Assembly: GCA_016839995.1 (NCBI GenBank) | Contig: JAEOTD010000109.1 | Location: 1-12,827, forward strand | Direction: 5' to 3' | Source: Candidatus Hermodarchaeota archaeon | Lineage (GTDB): Archaea; Asgardarchaeota; Hermodarchaeia; Hermodarchaeales; Hermodarchaeaceae | Length of the DNA: 12,827 bases | Shown here: in pieces, positions 1 through 5,718 of the stretch | How the letters are laid out: the number at the start of each line of letters is the position of its first letter | Position numbering within the stretch: position 1 is the stretch's first letter | The notes under the pieces: generated by a model | What the model saw: the letters and a program-made list of their open reading frames with translations, nothing else | What the model was told of the DNA's origin: nothing | Databases searched by the model: none | Made by a program: the position numbers and the translations under genes

Positions 1-794
1 GCTTCTAGCATAGCGTTCACGCACTGGGTGATCTCTGGTGAAGCGAACCGCCCACCCTGTGCAGAAGCAAATGCATCACCAACTAAAATTTGAATTTGCG
101 TGAGAGCGTCACCAAATCCGTCAATATCATCATTCACGATAGCGGGAAGAAGTTTCATGAAAAGTAGCCGGCTAGCCTTCTGAGCCGATTCCGGTTTCCC
201 AGATGGGAGTTTTTGGAACGCTTGCTTCTCTTGAACGCCACTCAGCCCCCGTCGCACTTCTGGTATGGCTACAACAAACCACCAGTCCTTAGGTACGTCA
301 TGACGAATGATAAGGGGGGGAATGACTACGTCGCCATCCTTCAATTCCTTCGTTGATTTCCCACCATCAACCACAAATCCCCCAGCAGTGAAGGTTGCAG
401 TGCCAACCCCCGATACTCCGCCTCTTTGAAGAATTCTAGCAAGGTCTAGTATGGTCGTCTGTATTCCAGTCACGTGTGTGATTCCGGAACCGATGGCGAG
501 TCCCAATTGTGTACCTGAACCTAACCCCGTATGCTGTGGAATAGATTCCCAGACCGTGACACGTAATCCTTGAGTAATATCAAAATGCTTAATCAATCGC
601 TCAGTAATTTTGGTAACCCGACTCTGTTCTTCTCCAGAAATCATGAGACCAGTTTCTTCTGAGGTGACTTCAACAACACACATGGGCTGTTGAAGTGAAA
701 CGCCAAGTGAACCATAAATTCGTCCCAATCCACCGTGAAGATCAATGAACCCCAAATGGAGTCTGGCACTAGCGCGAATCGTCACCTTGGTCAT
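1..794 (-). CDS. mptG: beta-ribofuranosylaminobenzene 5'-phosphate synthase (beta-RFAP synthase), 3' end cut by window edge
   Basis: This GHMP-kinase-fold enzyme condenses phosphoribosyl pyrophosphate with 4-hydroxybenzoate (the substrate in the current literature) to give beta-RFA-P, the first committed step of the arylamine branch of methanopterin. The frame is open from 794 to the window edge (264 codons; family members usually have about 320-340, so roughly the last fifth is missing). Family features are an N-terminal RLHLGFIDLHGG (residues 11-22), the glycine-rich GHMP loop PQHTGLGSGTQ (86-96), and RGGVSGVGTATF followed by GGFVVDGG (about 124-145). The ATG at 794 lies 5 bases after the DUF447 stop. 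An in-frame GTG at 803 would instead overlap that stop as GTGA, so the two genes are almost certainly translationally coupled. The start is uncertain by three codons; the identity is not in doubt. Confidence 0.92.
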   Translation of the reverse strand, partial: MTKVTIRASARLHLGFIDLHGGLGRIYGSLGVSLQQPMCVVEVTSEETGLMISGEEQSRVTKITERLIKHFDITQGLRVTVWESIPQHTGLGSGTQLGLAIGSGITHVTGIQTTILDLARILQRGGVSGVGTATFTAGGFVVDGGKSTKELKDGDVVIPPLIIRHDVPKDWWFVVAIPEVRRGLSGVQEKQAFQKLPSGKPESAQKASRLLFMKLLPAIVNDDIDGFGDALTQIQILVGDAFASAQGGRFASPEITQCVNAMLE

Positions 795-799
795 AGTAT

Positions 800-1432
800 T
801 CACTTAATCCATTTCGGGAGTAACTGCTCAACCTGTTGAATAACTGCAGCTGAGGGTGAGTGAGGGGCAACTCGTTCTACAAAATTCTGAAGCTCATCAA
901 TCTGATATACTAACCGCTTTATCTCCGTTGGATTTGTACGATACAACGCCCGAATCTTTGTTGCATGAATAATACATTCAATGGCAGCACTTCGTGCCCG
1001 AGAAAATACCGGAGAATAGTTTGTGGTCAATTCCACATGTAGCACCTGACAATCAAATTCCTTGAACTTTGCATCAGATTCGACCTCTTCTTTAGATTGG
1101 GCAAGAACCTCAACAAATCCTGATACTCCTTTGATTCGAGGGGCTTTCACGGTCTTCGCTGATTCGAAGAGAACCGGTTCTAAATGTAGTAATTCTTTTT
1201 TGAAGGCCAGGTGGAGAAAGAGGTGAGGATCCTGAGACAAATTCATTACAGCATGTCCATTGTTTTCGAGGTTGCGTGCTGTCTGAGTATCCTCATACGG
1301 GCAAATAGTTAAGCTGGGTCCTTTCTGCACCCAAACACCCATGGGTGCACCATTTGGTTCATCATCTCCTGAGACTGTTGTTAACAGAACTTCAACAACA
1401 TCTCCTTCAAGAAAACCTATCTGTGTCAGCAT
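800..1432 (-). CDS. DUF447 family protein (flavin-reductase-like split barrel), H4MPT-associated
   Basis: This 210-residue protein matches what I know of DUF447, a family that recurs beside H4MPT biosynthesis genes in archaea and in H4MPT-using methylotrophs. The N-terminal half (about 1-125) looks like an FMN-binding split barrel: EVLLTTVSGDDEPNGAPMGV (residues 14-33) is the typical beta-hairpin with an N-x-AP-x-G motif, and TARNLENNGHAVMNLSQDP (51-69) is the typical helix and following strand. The C-terminal half is helical and includes RARSAAIECIIHATKIRAL, typical of the family. The exact reaction is not established; a redox step or flavin binding is an inference from the fold. The ATG at 1432 has no Shine-Dalgarno sequence, and a stop codon lies ten codons upstream in frame, so no better start exists. 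It ends 5 bases before beta-RFAP synthase, which makes an operon. Confidence 0.9.
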   Translation of the reverse strand: MLTQIGFLEGDVVEVLLTTVSGDDEPNGAPMGVWVQKGPSLTICPYEDTQTARNLENNGHAVMNLSQDPHLFLHLAFKKELLHLEPVLFESAKTVKAPRIKGVSGFVEVLAQSKEEVESDAKFKEFDCQVLHVELTTNYSPVFSRARSAAIECIIHATKIRALYRTNPTEIKRLVYQIDELQNFVERVAPHSPSAAVIQQVEQLLPKWIK

Positions 1433-1490
1433 TTTAGAAAATTCGGAGATGTGAACACCGCCTTATGGTTGCACCTGTACACAACCGCAG

Positions 1491-1500
1491 TATATCTAAG
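1491..1500 (-). promoter_or_regulatory. Candidate TATA box for the DUF447-mptG operon
   Basis: On the minus strand this reads CTTAGATATA, an AT-rich TATA-like element in the 104-base gap between the 118-residue gene and DUF447. Its centre is about 60 bases from the ATG at 1432, which would give a leader of roughly 35 bases under archaeal spacing. Weak evidence, from position and composition only. Confidence 0.3.
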
Positions 1501-1518
1501 CTTAATGTCTTTTCTTGT

Positions 1519-1536
1519 CAAAAAGGAAAATGAAAA
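1519..1536 (-). terminator. T-tract terminator candidate after the 118-residue gene
   Basis: Immediately after the TAA stop of the leftward 118-residue gene, the minus strand reads as T-rich blocks (TTTTC, ATTTT, CCTTTTT) with no hairpin. Archaeal RNA polymerase terminates at such U-tracts, so this may separate the gene from the DUF447 operon, which has its own TATA-like element just downstream. Confidence 0.35.
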
Positions 1537-1893
1537 TTAGCTTCGAGACAGCATGGGATTCTCGATGGGCCAACCAATGGCATTCAATGCATGCCTAGCA
1601 AGATCACGAATCATTTCCCATGACGCATCTGTCCGGAGGGTATCTTCTAACCAGAGTTGAGAATTTTCTGGTCCACTCATTTCATCGAGCTTTGAATTTA
1701 GATCCTCTAAGAACTTTCGAGCTTTTACCGTGAATAATGACCGACGACGCTTCATGACTTGGTACCATTGATCAAACTCAATAGCCAACTCGTCAACCTT
1801 CCAGTCAAAATCAGGGAAGAGCTTGAGCTGAACATCGGCTGGTGCAGCCAGAGCTTGAAGGGACCACATAAAACGTGACATCGAGTAATCCAC
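1537..1893 (-). CDS. Unknown 118-residue soluble protein in the H4MPT cluster
   Basis: I do not recognise this protein. It is probably a real gene: GTG at 1893 is preceded by a strong Shine-Dalgarno GGAGG with 7-base spacing, the frame is uninterrupted, and composition is normal for a cytosolic protein. It is mainly helical and charged, with no signal peptide or membrane helix. A central MKRRRSLFTVKARKFLEDL (47-65) forms a basic amphipathic stretch. The C-terminal half is tryptophan-containing and helical (WEMIRDLARHALNAIGW). No cysteine or obvious metal-binding motif is present. ATG at 1881 is an alternative start, but the ribosome binding site favours GTG. It lies between the divergent promoter region shared with mptA and the DUF447-mptG pair, so a role in pterin biosynthesis or its control is possible. 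This is context only. Confidence 0.72.
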   Translation of the reverse strand: MDYSMSRFMWSLQALAAPADVQLKLFPDFDWKVDELAIEFDQWYQVMKRRRSLFTVKARKFLEDLNSKLDEMSGPENSQLWLEDTLRTDASWEMIRDLARHALNAIGWPIENPMLSRS

Positions 1894-1900
1894 GAACCTG

Positions 1901-1905
1901 CCTCC
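1901..1905 (-). promoter_or_regulatory. Shine-Dalgarno GGAGG deciding the GTG start at 1893
   Basis: GGAGG on the minus strand with a 7-base spacer to GTG at 1893. It makes the GTG a better start than the ATG four codons later and supports the small gene being real. Confidence 0.65.
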
Positions 1906-2198
1906 AACGTCGCATGATTGTAATTGGATGAAAGATACCTGACCCGTTGTATCGTCCGTCGCGAACGAAGTATTGAGTCAAATCTCCTTATTATCATAGC
2001 GGTAACGAAACTGACGTCTAGTTTTAGTGTTCGCGAAACAAATGACACCAAAGAATATGAATCTGAATAGAAACCACTATCCCTTTTTAAGCCAAACTTC
2101 AAGGTGTGTTTTTCCAATTCAGATTACTAAAATCGATAATTCAATAAAACACATAGACTATTGTAACTAAATACTTCAAAGATTAGGACAAAGCACAG

Positions 2199-2207
2199 TT
2201 ATTAAAA
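2199..2207 (+). promoter_or_regulatory. Candidate TATA box for mptA
   Basis: TTATTAAAA is centred about 47 bases upstream of the ATG at 2250. The same distance separates the TATA-like elements of two surface-protein genes in this window from their ATGs. Transcription would then start near 2229, leaving a leader of about 20 bases that contains GGGAG. This argues for ATG 2250 rather than TTG 2229 as the mptA start. Confidence 0.38.
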
Positions 2208-2249
2208 TGAGAAAAGGAGAAAAAGTGCTTGGTTGGGAGTCAACTGCCT

Positions 2250-3191
2250 ATGTCTCCACGTGACGTTCACAATGAGAATCCTGATGTTCCAGTCTCAGTG
2301 CAACGTGTTGGCGTGACTGGAATTCGGGTTCCGATCCAATTCATTTTCTTTGAAGACACTCAAGCAATTGTGGTGCCAACCTTCGACATCTTTGTCGATC
2401 TACCAGCATCCCAGAAAGGAATTCACCCCTCACGTAACATCGAAGCCACAGTGGAGATAGTTAGTCAACATGCATATCGCCTCTACTATCTCGAAGATCT
2501 CTGTGCAGAGATCGCAGAAGAGCAACTGAAACGACATGAATACGCCACCGAAGCTGAAGTTCAGGCTACTGCTGATGTCGTCTATCCTCACAAGACACCC
2601 CAAACCAATATACCAACTTATGAAGCCTGCACAATGACGGCGAAAGCAATTGCCTATCGGAAATCGGAAAAAGCAATTGGGGTCAGAAAATGGATTGGAG
2701 TTACAGTTTCAGGTATCACGGCGTGTCCTTGTGCACAAGAAATGCTTAGAGACGAAGTAGAATCAGAATTAGCCAGTAAACACAAGATGGGTAAAGGCAA
2801 GGCAAAACAGATTGCAGAAGAAATTCCAATCGGGAGTCACATGCAACGCAGTTTTGGCTCAGTAATGGTCGAAGTGCCGCCTAAGTTCAAAATCAATGCG
2901 TTGGAACTAGTCGATATCGTGAACCGCTCCATGAGCTCAGGAACCTATGAGTTATTAAAACGCCCAGATGAGGCTTCAGTCGTCAAAACTGCTCTTGCAA
3001 ATCCAAAATTTGTTGAAGACGCAATCCGACACATGATGAAAAACGTTGTTGACGCTTTTCCAGATCTTCCAAATGATATGGAATTACGATTTGAACAGCG
3101 CAATGAAGAATGTATTCACCGCCATGACCTTGTTGCCATGGAAACCCTGACCATGGGCGAAGCAAAATATCAAATCGCTAAGAATGGCTAA
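2250..3191 (+). CDS. mptA: GTP cyclohydrolase MptA (type IB, FolE2-like)
   Basis: MptA is the Fe(II)-dependent archaeal GTP cyclohydrolase that converts GTP to 7,8-dihydroneopterin 2',3'-cyclic phosphate, the first pterin step of methanopterin synthesis. Counting from ATG 2250 the protein has 313 residues, normal for the family. Family motifs are SQKGIHPSRN (54-63), GITACPCAQE (155-164), which contains the conserved cysteine of this tunnelling-fold family, SHMQRSFGSVMVE (196-208) and NEECIHRHDLVAME (285-298). An in-frame TTG at 2229, with GGAG at 2216-2219, would add seven residues. ATG 2250 has GGGAG ten bases upstream, and the N-terminal NENPDVPVSVQRVGVTG then begins as in known homologues. 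It is the first gene of a rightward set with mptE 50 bases downstream. MptB, which opens the cyclic phosphate, is not in the window. Confidence 0.95.
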   Translation: MSPRDVHNENPDVPVSVQRVGVTGIRVPIQFIFFEDTQAIVVPTFDIFVDLPASQKGIHPSRNIEATVEIVSQHAYRLYYLEDLCAEIAEEQLKRHEYATEAEVQATADVVYPHKTPQTNIPTYEACTMTAKAIAYRKSEKAIGVRKWIGVTVSGITACPCAQEMLRDEVESELASKHKMGKGKAKQIAEEIPIGSHMQRSFGSVMVEVPPKFKINALELVDIVNRSMSSGTYELLKRPDEASVVKTALANPKFVEDAIRHMMKNVVDAFPDLPNDMELRFEQRNEECIHRHDLVAMETLTMGEAKYQIAKNG

Positions 3192-3241
3192 ACCCAACCT
3201 TAGCAAGGACAGACTTTTTTGGGTATCCACTCAATCAAGAC

Positions 3242-4042
3242 GTGGTGTTTGAAGTGAGTCCTATCAAACTGAAAGAGTGGTGGCCACGGTATGGAGCCAT
3301 CGTCGACCAATTCGGATATGACATGAAAACTGACCAGGAAGCCGCGGATCTACTTAGCGGATATATCATGAATGTTGCCATGCCGTTAGAGGTTGCCCAA
3401 GAAAGAGTCGAAGGCAAACGCATACTAGCCTGCGGAGCTGGACCATCAATTTCGGAAAACTTACTCGCCATCAAAGATTATGGATTACTGGATGACACTG
3501 TGGTCTTTGCCGCCGATGGTGCAACAACCGCATGTATGGAACACGAAATTGTCCCTGACTTCATTTTCACAGATTTAGATGGACGCATGGAAGACATCGT
3601 AGCTGCTCAGAAGCAAGGAGCCATTGTCGTTATTCATGCCCACGGTGATAATATCCCAGCATTGAATTTGTGGGTTACTCGATTATTAGAAGGTCGGGCG
3701 ATGATGGGTTCCACCCAAATACGACCCCGACCTGATGTGCATAACTTGGGTGGATTTACTGATGGTGATCGCTGCGTGTTTTGGGCTGAAGGACTCCGAG
3801 CGGCAAAGATTGCGTTAATTGGAATGGATTTAGGTAATGTGATTGGTCGTTTTTCAAAACCCGAAATGACCCAAGATGAGATGGCTAGCCCTTTGAAACG
3901 CCAGAAGTTATTGGTCGCTAAGGAGTTATTGGCTTGGCTAGCTAGCTGGAGTATCAGCAAGCTCTTCAACTTAACGGGAATCTATACCAGTATTCCAGGT
4001 ATCCCATATCGTGAAATCACTAAATTTACATGGGATACCTAA
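3242..4042 (+). CDS. mptE: 6-hydroxymethyl-7,8-dihydropterin pyrophosphokinase MptE
   Basis: MptE transfers pyrophosphate from ATP to 6-hydroxymethyl-7,8-dihydropterin, activating it for condensation with beta-RFA-P. It is the archaeal non-homologous replacement of bacterial FolK (COG1634/DUF115 family). The 266 residues carry the expected glycine-rich CGAGPSI (64-70), ADGATTACMEHEIVPDF (91-107) followed by the acidic TDLDG (110-114) likely to bind metal, HAHGDN (132-137), GFTDGDRC (171-178) and GMDLG (194-198). There is no ATG start. The frame begins GTG GTG at 3242/3245, with a further GTG at 3254. No other initiation codon exists between the upstream stop and 3242, and there is no clear Shine-Dalgarno sequence, so translation may depend on mptA upstream. 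It sits between mptA (50-base gap) and the DHPS-like gene (18-base gap or slightly more), consistent with an operon. Confidence 0.93.
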   Translation: MVFEVSPIKLKEWWPRYGAIVDQFGYDMKTDQEAADLLSGYIMNVAMPLEVAQERVEGKRILACGAGPSISENLLAIKDYGLLDDTVVFAADGATTACMEHEIVPDFIFTDLDGRMEDIVAAQKQGAIVVIHAHGDNIPALNLWVTRLLEGRAMMGSTQIRPRPDVHNLGGFTDGDRCVFWAEGLRAAKIALIGMDLGNVIGRFSKPEMTQDEMASPLKRQKLLVAKELLAWLASWSISKLFNLTGIYTSIPGIPYREITKFTWDT

Positions 4043-4060
4043 TAACAGATATCAGGTACT

Positions 4061-5677
4061 TTGGGAGGATTGAATGCCATTAAGATATTACTTGTAACCG
4101 GAACCCTAGCGGAGCCCCATCTGCGCCAAATACTCGAGGAGAACCCCTCAACCCACGAATTTGATATTCTTGCGCTTCCTCTAGCAGTTGCTGCGTTTCT
4201 TCACCCCAAATATGTAGCCACACAAATCAAACTCCGTGGACCGCTAGAAAAATACAACTTCATTTTATTGCCTGGAATGGTGTCAGGTGATACAAACATC
4301 GTGACAAAAAGTACTGGGATTCCAACATTCAAAGGGACACGACACACTGCAGACCTCCCCTTGCTCTTCGATATTCTGTTTCAAGCTGAGGAGCGCCTTT
4401 CAACAACTCACCCTGCTGACCTTGTGTTAGCTGAAGAGCTCAGAAAGAAAGCACTACGTGATTTCGCTAAAGGTGAAAAACTGCTGAAAGGAAAAATGCC
4501 TGAAGGTTATCTCAAACTTGGCAGAGGAAGTAATAGCCTTGTCATCGGCCCCCGTCTTCCCATGCGAATCATCGCCGAAATCACCGACGCCCCTCTCAGA
4601 TCCGACGACGAGCTCATCCGTCTTGCTCGCCATTTTGTTGCCAGTGGAGCAAACATTATTGACATCGGAATGGTCGCTGAATCCCCCGATCCAGAAGCTG
4701 CACAAAGAATCGTCAAGCTGATGCGTAAACAATTACCCGTTTTTGTGAGCATCGATTCAATGGACGCAAAGGAAATTGAAGCAGGAATTGAAGGAGGCGC
4801 TCAACTGGTCTTGAGCCTTGACCAGGACAACATGATGGACATAGACAAGAAAAACCGGAAACGAGCCATCTTCACGGTTATTCCTGCGGTGCAACATGGC
4901 AGTGAAATCCCAAGGCCCATTGAAGAACGTGTGCAACTGCTTATCGATAATTTATCCAATGCAAGAAGCCTTGGATATAAGAAACTCATCGCTGATCCAC
5001 TCTGTGATCCCCTAATCAACCCTGGCCTCACACGAGCATTACAAGCATATGCGAAATTTGGTAAGCAACAACCCAATGTCCCAATGCTCATGGGTGTTGG
5101 AAATGTCACTGAACTCCTTGACGCAGATAGCCCAGGTGTTAATGCATTGTTAGCTGGGATGGCCACAGAGTTAGGTGTTTCGGTACTCCTCACCACTGAG
5201 GTCAGCCCAAAGACCAAGGGAGCCGTGTGGGAAACACACCGAGCCGCCCAAATGATGCACCTAGCCCGACGTCGTCGTGCCTCTCCGAAGGATTTTGGCA
5301 TTGACCTCCTATTATTGAAACCCAAACGATTCCCCGAACGACCCTTTGAAGCCATTCCAGATATCGACTACCCAACAGTAAATGTGTCTCAAGAAACGAC
5401 GTCCATTCGATTGGATAGAGCTGGGTTCTTTACTTTTCATGTGGACCGAAAACGATACCTCATCATTGCACGGCATTATCCCACCGAAACCCGAGAAGCT
5501 CCAACCATTGAACTTGAAGGAACTACCGCGCAACAATTAATCAACGCGATTCTCACCCGAGAACTCGTGACTCAGTTTGAACATGCAGCATATATCGGTC
5601 GAGAACTAACACGCGCTGAATTAGCGTTAGTAACAGGTCGACCCTATATTCAAGAAGCACCACTTTTTGGAAAGTAG
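4061..5677 (+). CDS. Dihydropteroate-synthase-related protein of the H4MPT cluster (DUF6513-DHPS-DUF4346 layout)
   Basis: This 538-residue protein belongs to the DHPS-related family found with H4MPT genes (MJ0107 type). Three parts are visible. An N-terminal Rossmann-like domain (about 1-165) begins IKILLVTGTLAEP and contains LLPGMVSGDTN, matching DUF6513. A pterin-binding TIM barrel follows (about 166-400): IIAEITDAP, GANIIDIGMVAESPD, VSIDSMD and the strand KKLIADPLCDP. The C-terminal domain (about 450-538), GFFTFHVDRKRYLIIARHY then HAAYIGRELTRAELAL, resembles DUF4346. Condensation of activated pterin with beta-RFA-P is the obvious proposal, but I do not know a definitive demonstration for this family. 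The start is odd. TTG 4061 is the only ordinary in-frame candidate with room upstream, yet GGGAGG (4063-4068) lies inside it, and homologues usually begin at MKILLVTG, equivalent to an ATT here at 4079. The gene ends 30 bases from the convergent LVIVD gene. Confidence 0.92.
   Translation: MGGLNAIKILLVTGTLAEPHLRQILEENPSTHEFDILALPLAVAAFLHPKYVATQIKLRGPLEKYNFILLPGMVSGDTNIVTKSTGIPTFKGTRHTADLPLLFDILFQAEERLSTTHPADLVLAEELRKKALRDFAKGEKLLKGKMPEGYLKLGRGSNSLVIGPRLPMRIIAEITDAPLRSDDELIRLARHFVASGANIIDIGMVAESPDPEAAQRIVKLMRKQLPVFVSIDSMDAKEIEAGIEGGAQLVLSLDQDNMMDIDKKNRKRAIFTVIPAVQHGSEIPRPIEERVQLLIDNLSNARSLGYKKLIADPLCDPLINPGLTRALQAYAKFGKQQPNVPMLMGVGNVTELLDADSPGVNALLAGMATELGVSVLLTTEVSPKTKGAVWETHRAAQMMHLARRRRASPKDFGIDLLLLKPKRFPERPFEAIPDIDYPTVNVSQETTSIRLDRAGFFTFHVDRKRYLIIARHYPTETREAPTIELEGTTAQQLINAILTRELVTQFEHAAYIGRELTRAELALVTGRPYIQEAPLFGK
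4063..4068 (+). promoter_or_regulatory. Strong Shine-Dalgarno GGGAGG that conflicts with the TTG start
   Basis: GGGAGG is the best ribosome binding site in the rightward operon. It lies just inside a TTG start at 4061, one base before a TTG at 4070, and 10 bases before ATT at 4079. The ATG at 4074 is out of frame. Spacing and homologue N-termini point to ATT 4079. Confidence 0.5.
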
Positions 5678-5679
5678 TA

Positions 5680-5718
5680 AGGAAAAAAGAAAGAGGGGGA
5701 AGCGGGTTTACCGCTTCC
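5680..5718 (-). terminator. Hairpin plus pyrimidine-tract terminator of the LVIVD gene
   Basis: GGAAGCGG (5698-5705) and CCGCTTCC (5711-5718) form an 8-bp stem with a 5-base loop. On the minus strand it is followed by CCCTCTTTCTTTTTTCC. The stem uses the last arginine and lysine codons, and the TAA stop lies in the loop. The plus-strand copy has no T-run after it, so the hairpin suits the leftward gene, although it lies between two convergent genes. Confidence 0.6.

Larger units (their letters stand above)
1894..2249. promoter_or_regulatory. Divergent intergenic region between the 118-residue gene and mptA
   Basis: About 350 bases without a convincing gene, AT-rich towards mptA. It must hold the promoters for both directions. 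Seen in it are the GGAGG site at 1901-1905 for the leftward gene, two inverted copies of TCGCGAAC (1959-1966 and, as GTTCGCGA, 2029-2036), a TATA-like TTATTAAAA at 2199-2207 for mptA, and GGGAG at 2235-2239. A 121-codon minus-strand frame crosses part of it but runs out of frame through the 118-residue gene and looks like a shadow. Confidence 0.6.

Noticed and set aside
1752..2117. 121-codon minus-strand ORF across the divergent intergenic region
   Set aside because: It overlaps the 118-residue gene in another frame, is low-complexity (serine runs) and removes the only promoter space; the gene with the GGAGG site is preferred.
2207..2263. 18-codon ORF starting at an ATG and overlapping the mptA start, which could be a leader peptide
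   Set aside because: Its ATG lies within or next to the likely TATA element, so it would be upstream of the predicted transcript; there is no ribosome site before it and no codon pattern suggesting attenuation.
3184..3252. Short ORF starting at an ATG overlapping the end of mptA and preceding mptE
   Set aside because: It is 22 codons in a different frame from mptE, with no ribosome site; most likely chance, although a coupling role cannot be excluded.
4801..5355. 184-codon antisense ORF within the DHPS-like gene
   Set aside because: Shadow of a strongly recognised coding sequence; its translation is rich in S, R and C without domain-like features.
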